Source of the DNA: Topomyia yanbarensis
Lineage: Eukaryota; Arthropoda; Insecta; Diptera; Culicidae
Direction of reading: 5' to 3'
DNA length: 64,000 nucleotides
Assembly (NCBI RefSeq): GCF_030247195.1
Contig: NC_080671.1
Coordinates: 89,737,870-89,801,869 of the forward strand
The translations under genes and the position numbers were made by a program. Below are positions 56,313 to 64,000 of the stretch, piece by piece. A model generated the notes under the pieces. The model was given only the letters and a program-made list of their open reading frames with translations, did not search any database and had not been told where the DNA came from. The number at the start of each line of letters is the position of its first letter. Within the stretch, counting starts at the first letter, position 1.

Positions 56313-58760
56313 ATGAGCGAATCGAACATGGATTTCACTATGACTCCGTGTGAAGCTTGCGGGAAGGTATCAACGCAGAACGAGGAGATGATTGCCTGTG
56401 ACAGCTGTGAGCGCTGGTATCACTCCCGTTGCGTGAAAGTTACAGTGGCGACAAAAAAGGACACGAAATGGTTCTGTCCCGAAGATGGTTGCCAAGCAGT
56501 TTCCCAATCTTACCAGAAGCAGAAGAAGGCAAACCGTTCGAAGAAGAATACGGAGGAATCGGACCGATCGAGCGCGAAATCCCTCGAGCGTCAACCTCCG
56601 ACCTTGCCTCCATCCGTTGCTGCAAAAATCAGAGCAATGGAAGCGGAGAAGAAGCGTTTGGAGGAGGAAATGGATGCGGAATGTTTGTTGCGGGAAAAGG
56701 AGATTGAAATGAAGAACGCTTTGAAGGAAAGAAGGATGCGTTTAGACCGTGCGCTGCGCGAAAAGGAGCTGCAGAAAGACCGAGAGCTTCGTGAACGGGA
56801 GATCGAGGAAAAAAGCCTTCAACATCAAAGCGAACTGCAGGAGAAGAAGGAACATCTTTGTCACATAAGGAAGATGGAAGAGATCCATCAGGATCAGATG
56901 TCCTTCGTAGAGGAACAGTTGAAGGAAGCGTTAATGGTGAACAGCGGACAGAAAACAAAATCGGTCGCTGATCCCCAAGAAGGATTTTCCGGAGCATCCG
57001 GCGGAAAATCTACCCAGTTGCGTCCTCCGGCGTTCGGCAAATTGACGGAAGTTAATCTGAAGATGTTTGTGCAGAACGCCGAGGGCACCAGTGATGAAGA
57101 AAATCGGTCGGATATTACAGACGGCGACGAGGGCTGTGACGACGAAAACGGCGAAAGACACCGGAGGCCAATAGTTGATACAACTCCATACGGGCTGGGG
57201 CAACAGCGTGCCGGACCAAGCAGGGCTCAATTGGCTGCGAGAAGTGGGCTTACAAAGAAGCTTCCAGCATTCTCGGGGAAACCAGAAGAGTGGCCTCTCT
57301 TTTTCGGCGCCTATCAAGCATCCAATGAAGCCTGTGGATATTCTGATGTGTAAAATCTGGTGAGATTTCAAGACTGTCTAAAGGGTTCAGCACTGGAGTC
57401 CGTCCGAGGCCAGCTTCTTCTTCCAAAGTCGGTCCCACGAGTAATCGCAAAACTCCGCCAGCTTTATGGACGCCCAGAACAGTTGCTGCAAAGCCACCTT
57501 GAAAAGGTACGCAGGCTCGAGCCACCAAAAGCTGAAAAGCTAGCCAGTTTCATACCGTTCGGCAATGCGGTCGAGCAACTGTGCGAACACTTGGAAGCAG
57601 CGGAACTCACGCTCCACTTGGTGAATCCGATTCTCATCCAAGACTTGGTCAGCAAACTTCCGGACGGGGAAAAGCGTCAATGGGTGCAGTATAAGCGAAA
57701 GAAGAATCTAGTTACACTTCGAACGTTTACGGATTTTATTTCGAGAATCGTGGCAGATGCTTGTGAGGCGAATGTCTCTTTCGAGTACAAACCGGATGCA
57801 AGGTTTGCCGCAGGTACGAGTGGAAGAAGCAAACCGAAGGAGAAGGCAGCACTCTATAGCCACTCCGAGGTAGAGTGTTCCAGCGCTGACGGGTCCAATC
57901 GGGCGCAGCAAAAGCCGTGCAAGGTTTGTCATCGAACTGACCATCGTGTGAGATTCTGCCAAGACTTCAAGGACTTGTCGTACGGCGATCGCATGAAAGT
58001 AGTGACAAGATGGAAGCTGTGCAAAGTTTGCCTCAACGAACACGGTGGTCAGTGTCGTTTTAAGATTCGTTGCAATGTGGGTGACTGTAGGGAGCTGCAC
58101 AATCCACTAGTTCATCCAGTCACAAGCGTGGTCGGCATGAGCGCACACATTCTCTCGAGCAGCACGGTGCTGTTTCGGATGGTTCCGGTGCAGGTACATT
58201 GCGGAGGAAGATCAGTGACAGTACTTGCCTTTCTGGATGAGGGAGCATCAGTTACTTTGATCGAGAACAAGCTGGCAAATCGGTTGGGACTTGTAGGCGT
58301 GCAGGAGAAACTCACCATCAAGTGGACGGCAGACGTCACACGTGTGGAGAAAAGCTCTAGGCGGATGAGCGTATGGACTTCGGCGGTTGGTGAGACAAGC
58401 CGTGACAAGTTCTTGCTTCATTCTGTTCGTACGGTCGAGAGGATGCTGCTGCCTCATCAAACGTTGAATGCCGAAGAGTTGTCGGCGAAATACGAACACA
58501 TACGAGGCCTGGCAATCTCATCGTATGATGGCCGTCCGGAAATATTAATAGGGTTTAACAATATCCATTCGTTTGCCCCGATAGAAGCGAAAGCCGGAAC
58601 TACAAACGAGCCGATCGCAGTTCGCTGCAAGCTCGGCTGGACAATTTACGGACCGAGACAAGCAGATTCAGCGCTGACAGGATGCTATCTAGGGTATCAT
58701 CAAGAGGTATCCAATGAAGCAATTCATGACCTTCTAAAGAGTCACTATGCGTTAGAATAA
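56313..58760 (+). pseudogene. BEL/Pao gag-protease region with N-terminal PHD finger, two frames split by a stop
   Basis: The first 347 codons (to the TAA at 57351) start with a clear PHD zinc finger: Cys13, Cys16, Cys28, Cys31, His36, Cys39, Cys53 and Cys58 (C4HC3). A long, highly charged coiled coil follows at about residues 105-210. After the TAA, the same frame continues at 57360 with a capsid-like region (SALESVRGQLLLPKSVPRVI), Cys/His knuckles (CKVCHRTDHRVRFC; CKVCLNEHGGQCRFK) and a retropepsin site, LAFLDEGASVTLI, where the catalytic motif reads DEGAS. The frame ends at 58758. A host gene is excluded by the flanking LTRs. PHD fingers bind histone H3 tails in other proteins; here the role may be chromatin targeting, which is inference. 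Confidence 0.88.
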
Positions 58761-58835
58761 TCGGTGGTGAGTGTACAGCAGGAATCGGTTGAAGACCAAC
58801 GGGCTCGTTCGATATTATAGCGTACCACGAAACGC

Positions 58836-59102
58836 GTGGGTAATCACTTTGAGACCGGACTTCTCTGGAAGATGGACGACGTGCATTTTCCGGATAGCTA
58901 TCCCATGGCTCTCAAGCGGACGAAGCAGCTAGAAAGAAAGTTGGAGAAATCACCGGAATTGTACCAAAACATCCGGGATCAGATTAAAAGGTACCTGGAG
59001 AGTGGATATGCTCATCTAGCCACAGAATCAGAGCTGGTTGGCACCGAATGTGACAAAGTGTGGTATCTTCAAATGGGGCCGTGGTCCACCATTACAGAAT
59101 GA
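58836..59102 (+). pseudogene. BEL/Pao segment just before the reverse transcriptase
   Basis: This frame has FETGLLWKMDDVHFPDSYPM and RTKQLERKLEKSPELY, the linker that precedes the reverse transcriptase in BEL/Pao polyproteins. It runs up to KVWYL, after which reverse transcriptase motif 1 should begin. Instead the sequence jumps at about 59070 to material normally found after RNase H. This frame is shared with gag but not with the integrase frame. Confidence 0.8.
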
Positions 59103-60195
59103 TGCGGAATGGAAGAACGGTTCGTATTTCCTGTATCAATCGCGCGATCAGTGGCCATGCACTGGGCGAATAGATGAGACGAATGAAGAAGCGCGAGGAG
59201 TCGTGCTATGTCATGCGGTGGTCGACGCTGCAGCTGTTTCTCGATGGGTAAAGCTGGTTAGAGTGACTGCAACGGCAGTGCGCTTTATTGCCAACATTCA
59301 GCGTAAGAAAGCCGGGTTACCAACCGTTACATCCAAGGCCACGAAGATCCAGCACAGACACATAAAGGCTGAGTACTTGACTGTTCAGAAGCCACTTCAG
59401 CAGGAGGAACTGAGAGAGGCCGAAACCATTCTGTGGAAGCAGGTGCAATTTGACAGCTTTCCGGACGAGATGAGTGCGTTGATGAAAAACCTGCAGCATA
59501 AACCAGGTCTGCCACTTGCAAAAATTGAAAAATCTAGTTGCCTCTACAAGTTGTCGCCGGTGCTTGATGCAGAGGGTGTGTTGAGAGTACGAGGCAGGCT
59601 GGAAAAGAACGAGTCAATCCCGTTCGACAAAAGGTATCCGATAATTCTGTCCAGGAAGCACGAAATAACAAAAAAGTTGATCCTGCATTTCCACGAGAAG
59701 TACGGCCATGCGAATCGAGAAACCGTTTTCAACGAATTGCGGCAGAAGTTTTGGATACCAAATGCTCGCGCTGCAATACAGCAAGTGAGAAAAGAATGCG
59801 TGTGGTGCAAGGTGAATCGCTGTGTACCTCGCATTCCTATGATGGCACCACTGCCGGTTCAACGCATCACCCCTCACTTGCGTCCCTTTAGTGCAGTGGG
59901 TGTTGATTACCTGGGTCCTGTCGAGGTCACAGTGGGGCGTAGGAAAGAGAAGAGGTGGATCACTGTCTTCACGTGCATGGCGATAAGGGCCGTACACCTG
60001 GAGATAGTTCACAGCTTGACTACGCAATCTTGCTTGATGGCTATCCGACGATTTGCATGCAAGCGAGGAGCTCCGGAACAAATTTTTTCGGACAATGCTA
60101 CCTGTTTCCATGGGGCGGACATAGTGATGAAGAAAGCGATGGAAAAGATTAACAGTGAGTGCGCTGAAAAGGTCTCATCGACTGCAACCGCATGA
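59038..60195 (+). pseudogene. BEL/Pao integrase (N-terminal zinc and catalytic core)
   Basis: From about 59085 on, FLYQSRDQWP is the conserved post-RNase H stretch of BEL/Pao. The integrase zinc-binding region follows (HEKYGH...CVWCK, an HHCC arrangement). The catalytic core shows VGVDYLGPV (first Asp), FSDNATCFHG (second Asp) and, after the stop, VWERMVRSIKEAL (third acidic residue, Glu). The frame ends in a TGA at 60193-60195, in the middle of the catalytic core, so the domain is broken there. Confidence 0.9.
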
Positions 60196-60855
60196 CTCTT
60201 CAATCCTCCTGGGACACCACATATGGGCGGTGTTTGGGAACGGATGGTGCGATCCATCAAAGAGGCTCTGCGTGTGCTAGATGATGGCCAAAAGCTAACG
60301 GACGAAATCCTTTCAACAACGTTGGCTGAAGCTGAGGATATCATTAACACTCGTCCATTGACATATATCCCACAAGAATCAGCCGAGGAAGAAGCTATAA
60401 CCCCCAACAATTTTCTCCGTGGAACGGTGACGAGTGCGGACGTGCGAATGGGAGACTCTGTGGGCATCGCAGATGCTCTACGAAATAATTACAAGCGGTC
60501 ACAGTATCTCGCCAACAGATTATGGGAACGTTGGTCGAAGGAATATCTACCAACTCTGAATCATCGACCAAAGTGGATAGAAGATCGAAAGCCATTGCAA
60601 GTTGGAGATTTAGTGTTCGTGGTTGATGGGAAGAATAGGAAGAACTGGGTACGAGGAAGAATACAAGAAGTAGTCAGAGGAGCGGATGGAAGGATTCGTC
60701 AAGCGGATGTAAGAACTGCGGATGGGAAGGTGCATAGGCGTGCGGTGGTGAATTTGGCGGTGTTGGAGATTCAGGATGGTAAATCCGGGAATTCCGGAGA
60801 AATTTCCGGATGTTACGGGCTGGGGTATGTTGACACCGCTGGGCAGTCACTGTAG
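60196..60855 (+). pseudogene. BEL/Pao integrase C-terminal part (DUF5641-like)
   Basis: Continues in the same frame as 59038-60195 after its stop. It contains FNPPGTPHMGGVWERMVRS, the block with the last catalytic Glu, then INTRPLTYIPQE and the C-terminal region with LWERWSKEYLPTLNHRPKW and LQVGDLVFVVDGKNRKNW, typical of the domain that ends BEL/Pao polyproteins. The last 15 codons run into the 3' LTR. Confidence 0.88.
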
Positions 60856-61498
60856 GCAGTCGGTAATACCGCAGTCGGCAAGACAGCCGAACCCATGTCA
60901 TGTGAGGAAAGAAAAAGAAAAAAAAAGTTGAATCAAAACAAACTAAGAAATTGTGCGTGAGGAAAATAGTCGGAGAATAAACTTTTTTATTGCGAAAAAT
61001 TAAGTTTAAGTGAAGTAAATTCGAAGATTTAGTTGTAGAGCAGTCTACTCTCTGTACTACTGTCGCCGTACGTGAATTTGGACGGCTAGCAAATTGTAAG
61101 TTGTGATCTGAAAAAAATAAACAAAAGCAATAAATTATAAAATTATCAGGATAGTGCAGCAAGAAGAGGCTTAGAGGAGATTAAATCCGCTGAATATTTT
61201 ATCTCGCCACCCGAATATCTGTCGTCGTTCGCTGAGTCGGACGACAAGCAAACCGTAAGCAAACTAAAATTTATTTAAAGAATTGATTAATAGCAGTGAA
61301 AAATTAATAGGAAGGAGTAGCAGGAGAGAAGAGGAGAAGGTGAAATCGGGAAAGATTCGACATTGGAAGAAGGAGGATACTATTTAAGTAAGTTTGTTAT
61401 AAAAATAATTAAAACTATAATAAATAACTTAATTTGCAGTTTTTGAGCTGCTGCTGATAGTGCTGCTACAAAAATATAGTTTCTGGTTCATCCGAACA
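60811..61498 (+). repeat. 3' LTR, complete (688 bp)
   Basis: Starts TGTTACGGGC and ends CCGAACA, the TG...CA ends of LTRs. Its last 248 bp match 56024-56268. The beginning coincides with the last part of the integrase frame. The host target duplication cannot be checked because the 5' LTR start is missing. Confidence 0.88.
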
Positions 61499-62960
61499 GA
61501 GTGAAAAACTCTTATTTTTACCAAATTTTTTTTCTGTGTACCGCACAAGGAAATGAAAATACATCAAAATTCAGTACAGGTTTAGATAATTTGTGCATTC
61601 TAATTAGTAAGAATACATCAGCCAATAATGACCATTGTGTTGGTGGCTAAAAGGAACAAAAATGATTCGTCGCTATGAAACGACGATAGAGGATTATTTT
61701 TTTGCTTTTTTTATTTGGCCTATTTGACAGATATATCCCGGAATCAAAACAATGATGTTCCTACCACTGATGCCAGCGACAATCCTAATCTAGTGTTCTG
61801 TATCTACTGTTCGCATTTTTTGTTTCAGAAAAGCATGTAAGCGAAAGTAGAAAATCAAATCGAATACTCACACAAAAGAATAGCATTCGACAATTTTTTT
61901 TGAACTATTTCCAAACTATTTATATAACACTCATCATGTTGAGAATAATGGTGCTATAAATAAATCGCTTTTATAAACGTATTTTACCAACCTGAATCGG
62001 CTTTTTTTAAACGCACAGATAAAAAATTTCTTGTAAAATTATGCTAACTATGCTGCACATAAGGGGAACGCGACTAATAGTGTAAACAGCGGCTCGTGTA
62101 GGTATGTGTATAACCAAATACATATACCCAGTCACCACCTTACACACTGTAGCAAACCCGCTACTACTGTAGACACATTCTATCTACTACTGTAGACAAA
62201 ATCTATCCCAGCATTCGAAAGGCAAACAGAGATGAACAGCAGCAATCCTCATTGATTGATGCTAATCGTCGACAGGTTTTCAGTGGTGATCTTACGGGGC
62301 TTTACTTTTGTCGGTTCTCAAGGCAAAGAGGGACAAGTCTGTCTTTGCCAGGAGACATGCTGTGGACTTGAGTGATTCGTAGTCATGTTGCCTAAGCTCG
62401 ACCCCCATCAACAGAAGACAAAAGTTAAGCCCGTAAGATATTAAGCCTGTTCTAATGACCCTGCCACTTCTAGTTTTCCGATCTGTATACTTCATATCCA
62501 TGCTCTCCCTTGAGTACTATGGCTCTAAATTTTCATAACTTTCCCTACCCAGTAATCTCTAGCTAATTGAACGTCGTTAAAGTGTAAATGCATTTTAATT
62601 TTGAATATTTTGTGAAGCGGAAACAAAATGCGTCGACATTTTATTTCAAAAACATAAAATTATTTGAGAAATACAGCTGAAGCCGTACAATCTCCGCAGT
62701 CTATGTGCGGCAGGTTTTTCCAGCCCTGTGGTGCATACGTTACTTGTCTGGCTGAAGATAATAGAAAAGAGTAACGAAATGATTGAACACACTATGTTTA
62801 AAACTCCCATTGATATTAAAAAATACCAAAAGTTTTGCTGTTTCTATATGAAAACACATCGTTTAGTAATTCTCAATTTCTGTATCACAGAGAACAGGCA
62901 TCCATGATCGAACAAAAATATTTAAAAAACGTGTGTAAACATTTGAATTAAAATACGCTG
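61499..62960. other. Intergenic, no recognised gene
   Basis: AT-rich and non-coding as far as I can see. A duplicated phrase (TCTACTACTGTAGACA-like) occurs near 62160-62200. Confidence 0.45.
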
Positions 62961-62984
62961 AACACTAGCGCCGACAAACCAACC

Positions 62985-63160
62985 TATCCCAACTATCCGT
63001 CAAATCCATTCCGGAACTGGTTCGAAATCCTGAATGGATTCAGTATGGAATCTTGCTCAAAGAAAACAACCGATTCCGACTCTATCGGTTGATGCATTTG
63101 AGCTGGAATTCATGCTGGAAGTCCGAACCGGTTCCGGACTAGTTTGACTGGGTAGAGGAA
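62985..63160. mobile_element. MITE with imperfect inverted ends
   Basis: The left part TCCGGAACTGGTTCGAAATCC and the right part, in reverse complement GTCCGGAACCGGTTCGGACTTCC, pair imperfectly over about 50 bp, starting from CCCAACTATCC and ending in GGGTAG. No reading frame of note. Edges are approximate. Confidence 0.6.
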
Positions 63161-64000
63161 TACCCGCTGTCAATTCCGTCGAACGCAGCCACAAAAAACA
63201 TGACGATAGTAGCGCACCTGGTTTGGATATCCCAACTACCTTCGAAACCGTTAGAGATTTTACACAAGTTGAATGCTGAAGCTGAACGTCTGTTCTCTGT
63301 GTATGTATTTTTGTCATTAGCTTATTTGTTGATATTCTGCTCATATGATCATTATTATTTGGAAATCGACTTTTCCTGTTTCAAAATCCATCGCAGGCAT
63401 AGAAACAATCCTTTTGCTGACAATTTGGCAATTTAATTGTCAACTTGACAATATAGTCCCCGAATTTTCAGTAATTCAGCAACGATTATTGAAAATTTGG
63501 TTATTGCGCAGTTAGATTGACAAATTAATAGCTTAATGTTCCGCAAAGAGAATACGTCAAATTATCGACGTTAAATTGCTGAGCTTTCAGCATCACGGAC
63601 CACTGAATATTTATCACCATATTTTAGGTTGATAGGGTTTGGAAGTGGAAGTCGTTTTCGTTGTGTACTTAATGAATATTTAGCAACGATATGTTCTGTC
63701 CACCACACATGTACATTTGATGAAAACTTACATCTACACTTTTATATTCATTGATTAAACAAGTAACACAGAGTAACGCCACTAGTCGCGACGATAAATA
63801 AAAAGTAAAATATACTCGCTTTTACTTGCGGCGACTGTTTCAGTACGGTCATGTCTACTTTTCACTCTACAAGAAAGAAACACAAACAAATATTTAATTA
63901 CCATATTTTTCATTGAATTGCCAACATATTTGAAATGAAATTTGAAAAAAATCCGCCTTCGAGCTACCTTTACTTTATTTGTAATATTTTAGTTATTTAA
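63161..64000. other. Intergenic, no recognised gene
   Basis: Nothing identified in the final 0.8 kb; AT-rich, short frames only. Confidence 0.45.

Larger units (their letters stand above)
56024..61498 (+). mobile_element. BEL/Pao LTR retrotransposon, internally deleted
   Basis: A + strand LTR element. The two ends share about 245 bp (56024-56268 and 61251-61498), identical except for one 3 bp indel and a few substitutions. The 3' LTR begins TGTTACGGGC at 60811 and ends CCGAACA at 61498. The 5' LTR copy lacks roughly its first 440 bp. Gag with a PHD finger, a zinc-knuckle region, an aspartic protease and an integrase are present, but the reverse transcriptase and RNase H are missing. Stops at 57351, 58758 and 60193 and a frame change near 59070 inactivate the polyprotein. 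The low LTR divergence suggests a fairly recent insertion, with damage possibly inherited through mobilisation by a related active copy. Confidence 0.92.

Noticed and set aside
56313..60855. Host PHD-domain gene
   Set aside because: The frame continues into protease and integrase and is bracketed by LTR sequences, so it is a retrotransposon.

Overview
This is nuclear DNA from an insect, and the repeat content points to a mosquito, most likely a culicine (Aedes-like). The protein-coding exons are insect-like and split by GT-AG introns. One intron holds an ITmD37E-type mariner, and the window also carries LOA-like, Jockey/CR1-like, Ty1/copia and BEL/Pao retroelements, tRNA-derived SINEs and many MITEs. 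The species assignment is inference; no bacterial features (operons, ribosome binding sites, CRISPR) are present.

Only three host genes can be supported. (1) On the + strand, 9731-18929 holds the last six coding exons of a MAGUK scaffold protein (PDZ, SH3, guanylate-kinase-like) closest to vertebrate MPP7/MPP3 and Drosophila metro. Its L27 exons are not visible; a short candidate exon lies at about 9406-9439. A 7.5 kb intron (10150-17704) is full of transposon debris. (2) On the - strand, 38618-28666 holds a complete five-exon pyd3 / beta-ureidopropionase gene (387 aa) with its Glu-Lys-Cys triad. Its 8.2 kb third intron contains a mariner with intact termini, a second mariner remnant, SINEs and MITEs. 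(3) On the + strand, 52621-55242 holds a complete four-exon Mccc1 gene (695 aa), the mitochondrial biotin-carboxylase subunit of methylcrotonoyl-CoA carboxylase. The three genes are unrelated in function apart from two being catabolic: pyrimidine breakdown and leucine breakdown.

Layout. 1-9400: repeats, including a 175 bp AT microsatellite, a foldback-like element about 4.1 kb long whose arms carry 116 bp tandem repeats (about 2880-7015), and a decayed mariner (7543-8272). 9406-18929: metro-like gene. 18930-28640: a degraded Jockey/CR1-like copy (-), a copia remnant (-) and a LOA-like element with RNase H (+), then about 3 kb without recognised genes. 28666-38618: pyd3. 38620-40560: repeats. 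40567-51430: a very AT-rich satellite domain of about 10.8 kb built on variants of a TTTTACAAA-like motif, with several monomer families, inversions, palindromes and a 1.38 kb higher-order duplication, interrupted by a 1.2 kb unrelated insert. 52621-55242: Mccc1. 56024-61498: a BEL/Pao LTR element with a PHD finger in gag, a truncated 5' LTR, a full 3' LTR and no reverse transcriptase. 61500-64000: intergenic with a MITE.

The most unusual items are the structured satellite domain, the foldback-like element, the structurally complete mariner whose third catalytic residue is Lys instead of Glu, and the PHD-gag BEL element that has lost its reverse transcriptase. All exon boundaries were read by eye from GT/AG sites and reading frame and have not been checked against transcripts.
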